This document shows, in pieces, positions 25,450 through 33,283 of a stretch of DNA of 64,000 bases. The stretch is taken from the NCBI RefSeq assembly GCF_947493865.1, contig NZ_CANLTC010000010.1, positions 1 to 64,000 on the forward strand. The letters are read 5' to 3'. Position 1 is the stretch's first letter. Every line of letters starts with the position of its first letter. The notes under the pieces are model-generated. The model had not been told where the DNA came from. It did not search any database and saw nothing but the letters and a program-made list of their open reading frames with translations. This DNA is from an uncultured Halomonas sp. (lineage in GTDB: Bacteria; Pseudomonadota; Gammaproteobacteria; Pseudomonadales; Halomonadaceae). Made by a program: the position numbers and the translations under genes.

Positions 25450-27467
25450 GACACCAATGCCTCTTCGCTTTGCTGGGCACGACGCGATGCGCGGTCTTGC
25501 GCAGAGTCTTCGTTCAGAGCCTCGGCCACCAGCTCGGCGATATCGCGCACCTCGGCGCTGGCATTCACCACGCCTTCGAGCATGGCGGTACACTGCGGGC
25601 AGCCCACCGCCACCAGTTCGGCCCCGGTTTCGTTGACGTCCTCCATGCGCATGTCGGGAATCCGCCGCTTGCCGGGCACGTCGGTGATCGGCGCACCGCC
25701 GCCACCGCCACAGCAGCGCGAACGATAGCCCGAGCGTGCCATTTCCTTGACCTCGATACCCAGCGCCTGGAGCACGCGTCGCGGCGCTTCGTACTCGCCG
25801 TTGTAGCGGCCCAGGTAACAGGGGTCGTGATAGGTCACGCTGCCGCCTTTCCAGGCTTTCAGATTTAATCGCCCGCTGTCGAACAGCTCGGCGATGTAGG
25901 TGCTGTGGTGGAAGACGCTATAGTGGCCGCCGAGCGCACCGTATTCATTTTTCAACACATGAAAACTATGCGGGTCGCAGGTCACGATGTGCGTGAAGCG
26001 ATACCGGGAAAGCGTGGCGATATTGCGCCTGGCGAGGCTCTGGAAGGTGGCCTCGTCGCCCAATCGCCGGGCCACGTCGCCGCTGTCACGCTCTTCATTG
26101 CCCAGTACCGCGAAGTCGACCTCGGCGGCCCGCAATACCTTGACCAGCGCGCGCAGGGTGCGCTGATTGCGCATGTCGAAGGCACCGTCACCCAGCCATA
26201 GCAGCACGTCGGCCTCCTGCCTGTCCGCCATCAGCGGCAGGTTCTGATCCGCCGCCCAGTTGAACCGCGAGCCGGGATCGAAGCCGCCAGGATTGTCGGT
26301 AGCGATCAGGTTGTCGAGCACCTCGCCGCCCTTGTTGGGCGTATTGCCGCGCTCCAGGGTCAAGAAGCGACGCATGTCGACGATGGCATCGACATGCTCG
26401 ATCATCATCGGGCACTCCTCGACACAGGCACGGCAGGTGGTACAGGACCACAGCGTCTCGGCATCGACCAGCGCCGTGCCGCCATTTGCAAAGGGATGCG
26501 CCACGATCGGGCCATGGGGGTCGCCGCCATGCTCGCCGACCGGCTTGTACCCACCCTCCGGCGCCGGATAGGGGGAACCGGCGTAATGGGCATCGCTACC
26601 GCCCACCATGCCCACCACCATGTCCTGGATCAGCTTCTTGGGATTCAGCGGCTGACCGGCGGCGAAGGCGGGACAAGCAGCCTCGCAACGTCCGCACTGG
26701 ACGCAGGCATCGAAGCCCAACAGCTGATTCCAGGTGAAATCCCTGGGCGCCCCCACCCCCAGAGGCGCCCGCTCGTCGTCCAGGTCCAGCGCCTTGAGGC
26801 CGGTGGAGCGCCCCGGCCCGCCTTCTTGCGTGGAAAATCGCTCGGGGCGGCGGTGAAACGCCAGATGCAAGGCGCCTGCGAAGGCATGCTTCATCGGCCC
26901 GCCCCAGGTCATGCCGAACACCATTTCGGCCAGCCCCCAGGCCACGATGCCGGCCAGCACCAGCGCCAATACCCAGCTACCCAGATCGGCGGGCAATACC
27001 CCGACGCTGGGCAAGGTGATCACGAACACGCCCAGCGAGAACGCCATCAGGCTCTTGGGCAGGCGCATCCAGGGCCCCTTGGAGAGCCGTGGCGGCGGCG
27101 GTCGCCGACGCTTGGCGACAAACAGACTACCGACGAACATGCAGGCACTCGCCACCAGCAGCAACCAGCCGAGCACGCCCCCCAGCCCTTCTGAAGCGCC
27201 CAAGCCCAGGCCGTGCACCAGGATCATCAGCACCGCTGCCGCCACGAAACCGCCGGCGGTGGCCACATGCGTATTGGAGATGTACTTGTCGCGGGCCACC
27301 ACATGGTGCAGATCGACCAGGTAGCGTCGTGGCATCGCCGCCAGGCTCTTGGCGATGGGCACCGGCGAAGGGCGTCCCTGGCGCCATAGGCGAACACGTC
27401 TCAGGGCACCGATCGCCGCCAGCGCCAGGGCGGAGAAGATCAGGATCGGCAACAGGATATCGAGCAT
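25446..27467 (-). CDS. dgcB: Dimethylglycine catabolism iron-sulfur membrane protein DgcB
   Basis: A 673-residue protein with about five N-terminal membrane segments (to residue about 190), then two 4Fe-4S motifs, CVQCGRCEAACPAF and CTTCRACVEECPMM. A C-terminal CCG domain follows (DPCYLGRYNGEYEAPR, CCGGGGG, GCPQC), as in heterodisulfide reductases. It is the membrane electron acceptor for DgcA and ETF. The ATG at 27467 follows GGAGGG; the frame upstream of it lies within dgcA and does not look like protein. It lies between dgcA and etfA in the usual order. Confidence 0.9.
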   Translation of the reverse strand: MLDILLPILIFSALALAAIGALRRVRLWRQGRPSPVPIAKSLAAMPRRYLVDLHHVVARDKYISNTHVATAGGFVAAAVLMILVHGLGLGASEGLGGVLGWLLLVASACMFVGSLFVAKRRRPPPPRLSKGPWMRLPKSLMAFSLGVFVITLPSVGVLPADLGSWVLALVLAGIVAWGLAEMVFGMTWGGPMKHAFAGALHLAFHRRPERFSTQEGGPGRSTGLKALDLDDERAPLGVGAPRDFTWNQLLGFDACVQCGRCEAACPAFAAGQPLNPKKLIQDMVVGMVGGSDAHYAGSPYPAPEGGYKPVGEHGGDPHGPIVAHPFANGGTALVDAETLWSCTTCRACVEECPMMIEHVDAIVDMRRFLTLERGNTPNKGGEVLDNLIATDNPGGFDPGSRFNWAADQNLPLMADRQEADVLLWLGDGAFDMRNQRTLRALVKVLRAAEVDFAVLGNEERDSGDVARRLGDEATFQSLARRNIATLSRYRFTHIVTCDPHSFHVLKNEYGALGGHYSVFHHSTYIAELFDSGRLNLKAWKGGSVTYHDPCYLGRYNGEYEAPRRVLQALGIEVKEMARSGYRSRCCGGGGGAPITDVPGKRRIPDMRMEDVNETGAELVAVGCPQCTAMLEGVVNASAEVRDIAELVAEALNEDSAQDRASRRAQQSEEALVS

Positions 27468-27480
27468 CGGGGTGGCCCTC

Positions 27481-29553
27481 CTAGAAGTCCTTGCATAACC
27501 GCAGGGCGTCATAAATGGCAGCGTGAATATTGCGCGGTGCCGTGCAGTCGCCCAGGCGGAACAGCAAGAAGCCGCCTCCCTGCTCTTCATCGAGGCTCGC
27601 CAGACAGGGCTGCGGCTGGATCGCGTAGAGTGCTTCGAGATCGACCTGGCCGTGGTTACGTGACTGGTCCTTGAGCGCGTAATACAACGCCTCATCGGGA
27701 CGTACGCCGTTCTCGACCACCACCTGATCGACCACGCGTTCCTCCTGGGCGCCGGTGTACTCGTTCTCGAGCACCGCCACCAGGGCGTCGCCCTCACGGT
27801 AGACCTTATGCAGCGCCAGATCGGAGGTCATGATCACCTCCTTGTCGTAGAGGCTACGGTAGAAGGTGGGGAAATTCGTGCCACCCACTGCGGCACCGGG
27901 CTTGACATCGTCGGTGACGATCTCGACCTTGGCGCCCTTGTCCGCCAGATAATCCGTCACGGAAACGCCGGAGAATTCACAGATGGTGTCGTAGACCAGC
28001 ACATTCTTGCCCGGGGCCACCTTGCCGCCGAGGATATCCCAGCTGCTGACGATGAGGCCTTCCGCCGCGCCCCACTCGGCAACCTGGGACAGAAACGGCT
28101 GGCCGCCGGTGGCGAGTATCAGGATATCCGGACGTAGATCTCGAATGGTTGCTTCGTCGGCGCGGGTGCCCAGGCGTTGATCGACGCCGAGACGGGTCAG
28201 CTCCAACTGATACCAGCGGGTGATACCGGCAATCTGATCGCGCTGCGGCGCCTTGGCCGCGATCGTAATCTGGCCGCCCAACTGCTCCTCGGCCTCGAAC
28301 AAGGTGGCGTCGTGACCACGCTCGGCGGCCACCCGGGCTGCCTCCATGCCGCCAGGGCCGCCGCCGACCACCACGACCTTGCGCTTCGGGCCTTGAGACT
28401 TCTCGATGATGTGCGGCAACCCCATGTACTCCCGCGAAGTGGCGGCGTTCTGGATGCACAGCACATCGAGGCCTTGATACTGGCGATCGATGCAGTAGTT
28501 GGCGCCCACGCACTGCTTGATCCGGTCGACCTGGCCCATCTTGACCTTGGCAATCAGATGCGGGTCGGCGATATGCGCCCGGGTCATGCCCACCATGTCG
28601 ACGTAGCCCCCCGCGAGAATCCGCTCAGCCTGGTTGGGGTCCTTGATGTTCTGGGCATGAATCACCGGGACGCTGACCACCTCCTTGATCCCCGCGGCCA
28701 GATGCAGGAAGGGCTCCGGCGGATAGGCCATATTGGGAATCACGTTGGCCAGGCTGTTGTGGGTATCGCTTCCCGAGCCGATCACACCGAAGAAATCGAC
28801 CTGGCCGGTGGCGTCGTAATAGGCAGCGATCTGCTTCATGTCCTCGTGGGTCAAGCCATCCGGGTGAAACTCGTCGCCACAGATGCGCAGGCCCACCACG
28901 AAGTCGTCACCCACCTCGGCACGCACCGCCTTGAGCACTTCCATGCCAAAGCGCATGCGGTTCTCGAAACTGCCTCCCCACTGATCGGTGCGCTTGTTGA
29001 CCCTTGGGCTCCAGAACTGGTCGATCAGGTGCTGATGCACGGCGGACAATTCGACGCCATCCAGGCCGCCTTCCTTGGCCCGGCGGGCGGCCTGGGCGAA
29101 ATCTTTGATGATGCGCCAGATCTCTTCCTCTTCGATGGTCTTGCAGGTCGAGCGGTGCACCGGCTCGCGGATGCCCGAAGGTGACAGCAGCACCGGCCAA
29201 TCGTAGCCGTCCCAACGCGAACGCCGTCCCATGTGGGTGATCTGGATCATGATCTTGCCGCCGTGCTTGTGCACCGCATCCGCCAGATTCTGAAAATGCG
29301 GGATGATCCGATCGGTGGAGAGATTCACCGAGCTCCACCAGCCCTGGGGGCTGTCGATGGAGACCACCGACGACCCGCCACAGATGGACAACCCGCATCC
29401 GCCCTTGGCCTTTTCCTCGTAATACTTGACGTAGCGCGCCGTGGTCATGCCGCCATCGGTGGCGTGGACTTCCGCGTGGGCGGTGCTGACCACGCGGTTG
29501 CGAATGGTCTGCTTGCCGATCTGGATCGGCTCCAGAAGTGCGTCGAATGCCAT
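27481..29553 (-). CDS. dgcA: Dimethylglycine demethylase DgcA
   Basis: This 690-residue protein has an FMN TIM barrel (RNRVVSTAHAEVHATDGG at 19-36, THMGRRSRWDGYDW), an Fe-S region at 348-366 and an FAD/NAD domain from VVVVGGGPGGMEAARVAA at 393. It converts dimethylglycine to sarcosine and formaldehyde. Within the Fe-S region, C348, C354 and C366 are present but residue 351 is Ala rather than Cys. It belongs to a tight operon: DUF5943 gene 12 bp before, dgcB 13 bp after. A paralogue at 20855-22906 sits beside gbcA. Confidence 0.92.
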   Translation of the reverse strand: MAFDALLEPIQIGKQTIRNRVVSTAHAEVHATDGGMTTARYVKYYEEKAKGGCGLSICGGSSVVSIDSPQGWWSSVNLSTDRIIPHFQNLADAVHKHGGKIMIQITHMGRRSRWDGYDWPVLLSPSGIREPVHRSTCKTIEEEEIWRIIKDFAQAARRAKEGGLDGVELSAVHQHLIDQFWSPRVNKRTDQWGGSFENRMRFGMEVLKAVRAEVGDDFVVGLRICGDEFHPDGLTHEDMKQIAAYYDATGQVDFFGVIGSGSDTHNSLANVIPNMAYPPEPFLHLAAGIKEVVSVPVIHAQNIKDPNQAERILAGGYVDMVGMTRAHIADPHLIAKVKMGQVDRIKQCVGANYCIDRQYQGLDVLCIQNAATSREYMGLPHIIEKSQGPKRKVVVVGGGPGGMEAARVAAERGHDATLFEAEEQLGGQITIAAKAPQRDQIAGITRWYQLELTRLGVDQRLGTRADEATIRDLRPDILILATGGQPFLSQVAEWGAAEGLIVSSWDILGGKVAPGKNVLVYDTICEFSGVSVTDYLADKGAKVEIVTDDVKPGAAVGGTNFPTFYRSLYDKEVIMTSDLALHKVYREGDALVAVLENEYTGAQEERVVDQVVVENGVRPDEALYYALKDQSRNHGQVDLEALYAIQPQPCLASLDEEQGGGFLLFRLGDCTAPRNIHAAIYDALRLCKDF

Positions 29554-29565
29554 GGGAAACGGTCC

Positions 29566-30114
29566 TCAGCCCTGGGGATGTTGAGCAAGCGGTTTGACGA
29601 CGAAGACGCCGTGATCGCAGTCTTCTTCGGCGGCGCTTTGTGTCTGCGCGGCCAGGGTACGCAGTTGGCTTCCTCGCGCCGCGAGAATCTGGTCCATGGC
29701 GCCGGCGAACCAGCCGGTGAACATGTACTCGACCCGGTAACCCGCCTTGCCCATCTGGTACACGAAGGCACTGTGCTCGAGATGCACGCGACAGGTGCCG
29801 GCCCCGAGATCGATGTCCCGGGTGATGAACTTGCCCCAGCCGCGCTGAGAGAGGCGCGTCATGTAATGCTCGAACAGCGCCACGTCACTCAAGCCGTGCA
29901 GCTCGGCCTCCTTTTCGCACCAGTGCCAGGCGCTCTTGTAACCGGCGTGATAGAGAAGCTCGGCGTATTTCTCCACCCCTAGCGCTTCTTCCACGGCGAG
30001 ATGATTGTTGATGAAGAAATGGCGCGGCACGTAGAGCATGGGCAGCGCATCGGTGGTCCACACGCCGGTCTCGGCATCCACCTCGATGGGCAGTTCGGGG
30101 GCCATCTTGGTCAC
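29566..30114 (-). CDS. DUF5943 protein of betaine catabolism, possibly ligand-binding (4-vinyl reductase-like)
   Basis: A 182-residue protein like the one placed before dgcA in Pseudomonas. ALPMLYVPRHFFINNHL opens the domain and VEYMFTGWFAGAMDQILAAR is the conserved core. The fold resembles V4R/4-vinyl reductase sensor domains, which bind small ligands; the activity is unknown. The start is taken as GTG at 30114, since GAGG lies about 9 bases before it and the product begins MTKMAPELP. A TTG at 30129 (extending the frame) overlaps that ribosome site, and ATG at 30105 is too far from it. Confidence 0.75.
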   Translation of the reverse strand: MTKMAPELPIEVDAETGVWTTDALPMLYVPRHFFINNHLAVEEALGVEKYAELLYHAGYKSAWHWCEKEAELHGLSDVALFEHYMTRLSQRGWGKFITRDIDLGAGTCRVHLEHSAFVYQMGKAGYRVEYMFTGWFAGAMDQILAARGSQLRTLAAQTQSAAEEDCDHGVFVVKPLAQHPQG

Positions 30115-30170
30115 GGTAAAAGTCCTCAAGATCGTTGTTATGAGTTATGAAGAGCCAAGAAGTAGGGGAC

Positions 30171-30240
30171 AAGAGGTAAGAGGTAAGAGGTAAGAGAAAC
30201 GCCTTCCTTCTTCCTTCTTCCTTCTTCCTTCTTCCTTCTT
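30171..30240. repeat. Two opposed heptamer repeat tracts
   Basis: AAGAGGT is repeated three times (30171-30191, plus AAGAG) and CCTTCTT five times (30206-30240), with a 14-bp spacer. On either strand the two tracts are largely complementary if G-U pairs are allowed, so the transcript could fold into a long imperfect stem. The tract lies between the dipeptidase stop at 30245 and the DUF5943 gene, and on the coding strand the unit AAGAAGG resembles a ribosome-binding site. Confidence 0.85.
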
Positions 30241-30244
30241 TGCT

Positions 30245-31222
30245 CTAGCTTCCCCACACATCACGCAACACCCGTACCCAGTTCTCGCCCATGATCTTAC
30301 GCACCTGGGTCTCGCTCAGGCCGCGCTTGAGCAGCGCCTCGGTCAAATTGGGGAACTCACCGATGGTGCGAATCCCCTCGGGATTGATGATCTTGCCGAA
30401 ACGCGTCAGGCGCCGCGCATAGCCCTTGTCGTGGGTCAGCCATTCGAAGAAGTCGTGCCCATGGCCCTGGGTGAAATCGGTACCGATGCCGATGGCGTCC
30501 TCACCGACGATGTTCATCACGTACTCGATCGCCTCGACATAGTCGTCGATGGTGGCGTCGACCCCAGCCCGCAAGAAGGGCGTGAACATGGTCACACCGA
30601 CGAAGCCACCGTGGTCGGCGATGAACTTGAGTTCTTCATCGGACTTGTTGCGGGGGTGCTCCTTGAGACCCGACGGCAGGCAATGGGAATAGCACACCGG
30701 CTTTTGCGACTCGAGAATGACTTCCTCGGAGGTCTTGGCACCGACGTGGGACAAATCACACAGGATGCCGACGCGATTCATTTCAGCGACGATTTCGCGA
30801 CCGAAGCCGGACAGGCCGCCGTCACGCTCGTAACAGCCGGTACCCACCAGATTCTGGGTGTTGTAGCACATCTGTACGACACCCACGCCGAGCTGCTTGA
30901 ATATCTCGACATAGCCGATCTGGTCTTCGAAGGCATGGGCGTTTTGAAAACCAAAAATGATGCCGGTCTTGCCTTCCTCCTTGGCCCGGATGATGTCGGC
31001 GGTGGTATGGACCGGGCGTACCAGGTCGCTGCATTCGTGCATCAAGGCGTTGGACTTGACGATATTGTCGACGGTGGCCTGGAAACCTTCCCATACCGAG
31101 ACGGTACAGTTGGCTGCGGTCAGGCCGCCTTTACGCATGTCCTCGAGCAGTTCGCGGCTCCACTTGGCGATGATCAGGCCATCGATGACGATGGCGTCAT
31201 CGTGCAGTTCGACAGGGGTCAT
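30245..31222 (-). CDS. Membrane dipeptidase (renal dipeptidase)-like protein of the betaine cluster
   Basis: A 325-residue amidohydrolase-superfamily protein of peptidase family M19. FGFQNAHAFED, GCYERDGGLSGFGREIVAEMNRVGILCDLSHVG (given by parts) and IGIGTDF match the family. The usual N-terminal metal motif HxD is replaced by VIDGLIIAKWSRE, although the later His of LSHVG and SHCLPSG remain. So the metal site or activity may be altered. The same gene sits before the DUF5943 and dgcA genes in Pseudomonas betaine clusters; its role there is not established. GGAG precedes the ATG. Confidence 0.8.
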   Translation of the reverse strand: MTPVELHDDAIVIDGLIIAKWSRELLEDMRKGGLTAANCTVSVWEGFQATVDNIVKSNALMHECSDLVRPVHTTADIIRAKEEGKTGIIFGFQNAHAFEDQIGYVEIFKQLGVGVVQMCYNTQNLVGTGCYERDGGLSGFGREIVAEMNRVGILCDLSHVGAKTSEEVILESQKPVCYSHCLPSGLKEHPRNKSDEELKFIADHGGFVGVTMFTPFLRAGVDATIDDYVEAIEYVMNIVGEDAIGIGTDFTQGHGHDFFEWLTHDKGYARRLTRFGKIINPEGIRTIGEFPNLTEALLKRGLSETQVRKIMGENWVRVLRDVWGS

Positions 31223-31395
31223 GGTCGGCTCCAGCGCTAGTGGGTAAATGACGTCTTGCGGGCAGGATAGCGCTTTCCGCCGGCCATCCGACGCTTGGAA
31301 ACGACAGCGAAAATTCCAAAAACGTCATGCCGGCCAATTTGCGACATCTGCTGACCTGCAGAATCGTCACCAGCGACGCCTAGCAGCACGCTTTC

Positions 31396-32502
31396 TTAGA
31401 AATCCACCACTACGTTACCCTTGGGCTTACTGCAGCAGGAGAGAATATAGCCCGCCTCGATATCTTCATCGGTGATGCCACCGTTGTGATCCATCTCGAC
31501 CTCGCCGGACTTGATACCCACCCGGCAGGTGCCACAGATACCCATGCCGCAAGCCTTGGGAATATGCAGACCAAGTTTGGCGGCGGCAGCATGGATCGTC
31601 TCGCTGGGCTGAATGCGCACACTCTTGCCGGAGCCCGCGAATTCGATGCTGAGCATTTCGGAATAGTCGATCTCCTCGGCGGCAACTTCGGCCTGCTCGG
31701 CCAATTCCTGAACGTCTTCCTGTACGTCGATGGGCGTGGCGGCGAAGGATTCTTCGTGATAGTGCGTCATGTCGAAGCCGGTTTCGCGCAGAATCGACTT
31801 GACGGCATTCATGTAGGGAGTCGGGCCACAGCAGAAGATCTCCCGCTCGAGATAGTCCGGCGCCATCAATTCCAGCATGGGTTGGGTCAGATACCCCCGG
31901 TAACCGGACCAGGTTTCACCAATGTCATCCTTGTTCTCACAGATCACGTGCAGCTTGAACTCGGGGAGCCTTGAAAACATATGCACCAGTTCGCGATGGT
32001 AGATGACGTCCCGGGGCGCTCGGGCGCTATGGATGAACTCGACATCGACGTTGGCATTGGTATCGAACAGCCAGCGAGTCATCGACATTGCCGGCGTGAT
32101 GCCCACACCACCGGTGAGGAACAGCACCTGGTCGGCGGGAAAATCCATGATATTGAAATTGCCCACCGGGCCATGCACTGCCAGCTTGTCTCCTTCCTTT
32201 AGCGTATCGTGCAGCCAGTTGGAAACCTTGCCCCCGGGCATGCGCTTGACGGTGATCGAGAAGCTATAAGGAATCGAAGGGGAACTGGAGATGGTGTAGG
32301 AGCGCATGATGGGCTCGCCATCGATCTCGAGCTCGAGAGTGACGAACTGACCCGGCTTGAAGAAGAACAGCACCGGCTGCTCCGCCATGAAACAGAAGGT
32401 GCGCACATCCGCGGTTTCCTGAATTACCTTGACGCAGCGCACCAGGTGCCGGCCATTGGTCCAGGTCTGGGTGGTGACCGGATTGAAGAAGTTCATCGTC
32501 AT
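31396..32502 (-). CDS. gbcB: Glycine betaine monooxygenase, reductase subunit
   Basis: This 368-residue reductase has a ferredoxin-NAD reductase core (MRSYTISSSPS for FAD, LFLTGGVGITPAMSM for NAD, EIFCCGPTPYMNAV) and a C-terminal plant-type [2Fe-2S] domain, CGMGICGTCRVGIKSGEVEM with a last Cys at SCCSKP. It supplies electrons to GbcA, the Rieske oxygenase at 19493-20776. ATG at 32502 follows GGGAG. It starts the minus-strand betaine block; the following dipeptidase gene is 170 bp on. Confidence 0.9.
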   Translation of the reverse strand: MTMNFFNPVTTQTWTNGRHLVRCVKVIQETADVRTFCFMAEQPVLFFFKPGQFVTLELEIDGEPIMRSYTISSSPSIPYSFSITVKRMPGGKVSNWLHDTLKEGDKLAVHGPVGNFNIMDFPADQVLFLTGGVGITPAMSMTRWLFDTNANVDVEFIHSARAPRDVIYHRELVHMFSRLPEFKLHVICENKDDIGETWSGYRGYLTQPMLELMAPDYLEREIFCCGPTPYMNAVKSILRETGFDMTHYHEESFAATPIDVQEDVQELAEQAEVAAEEIDYSEMLSIEFAGSGKSVRIQPSETIHAAAAKLGLHIPKACGMGICGTCRVGIKSGEVEMDHNGGITDEDIEAGYILSCCSKPKGNVVVDF

Positions 32503-32738
32503 AAAGGCTCCCGCCCAAGGCTAGCATTAGCCGTATTTATGAGCGCATTATGATCACGACATGGCGTAACGACTTGTCTGGTAGCGACATCGACATATCC
32601 GCCAGTTTCACCGGAGCCTCTTCTTCCTCCTTTCGTGCCACTTACTTACCGCTTGATGTCGCCAAGAGACAACTTTCCTGCCGAACGGTGAGAGAGTGTT
32701 TACAAAATGCCTGCACTCGACAATACGGCGTTGAAACC

Positions 32739-32780
32739 GAAAGAGCCCGCTACCGATAATTGGCGGTAGCGGGCTCTTTT
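32739..32780. terminator. Strong terminator hairpin downstream of the acidic secreted protein gene
   Basis: A 15-bp perfect stem, AAGAGCCCGCTACCG / CGGTAGCGGGCTCTT, with an 8-bp loop. It lies about 15 bp past the stop of the minus-strand gene at 32795. A T-run follows on the plus strand (CTCTTTT), and a shorter one on the minus strand, so it may work both ways. Confidence 0.85.
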
Positions 32781-32794
32781 CATGCAAACAGGGA

Positions 32795-33145
32795 CTATTG
32801 CTTCTTGTCTTTCCCTTGTGCCGGTGGCTCGGGTAGATCCGTGCCCGGCATGGCTTCACCCCCGGAGCCAAAACCGGCGCTGCCCTCCTTGACCATGCCG
32901 CCTTCGGTATCACCCTCGGCCTCGTCCTGCTTCTTGTGCACGTCTCCTTGGCCTGCTGAGCCCATGGCGCTGCCATTTTCGCCGCTGTTTTCGACGCTAT
33001 CCTCGCCATTATCCTGCATCGTTGTCGTGGGCTGGTCGGATACTTCGGCGTCGCCTTGCGCATCGTCCGCGAACGCCGGGGCTTCCATGGTCAACCCGAG
33101 AACGATTCCCAGTATTCCCAGTTCCTTGAGCCGTATCTTTGCCAT
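32795..33145 (-). CDS. Small acidic secreted protein, unknown
   Basis: A 116-residue protein with a signal peptide (MAKIRLK, hydrophobic to about 20, cleavage near AFADD). The rest is low-complexity, rich in Asp, Glu, Gly, Ser and Gln, and ends in a basic GKDKKQ. It has no recognisable domain and is likely disordered. AAGGAG precedes the ATG, and a strong terminator follows the stop. It lies downstream of fdsA but is probably not part of formate dehydrogenase. It could be an envelope stress protein of halophiles, but this is speculative. Confidence 0.6.
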   Translation of the reverse strand: MAKIRLKELGILGIVLGLTMEAPAFADDAQGDAEVSDQPTTTMQDNGEDSVENSGENGSAMGSAGQGDVHKKQDEAEGDTEGGMVKEGSAGFGSGGEAMPGTDLPEPPAQGKDKKQ

Positions 33146-33283
33146 CGTGACGAGACTCCTTCTTGGTAATGAACTCGAGGATAGACACCCCCTTTTTCAA
33201 GGGGGTTCACTGCCTGCTGTTCTTTGCATCCTCTTTGCGTATTTCGTTCTGTCATTTTGGCTTCTCTCTTTTCTCCTCCCGCT

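Noticed and set aside
26394..27194. 266-codon plus-strand frame over dgcB
   Set aside because: Antisense to the Fe-S protein and without recognisable features.
33188..33205. CCCCC/GGGGG hairpin after fdsA as a terminator
   Set aside because: The stem is perfect but there is no T-run after it on the fdsA strand; mentioned in the fdsA entry only.
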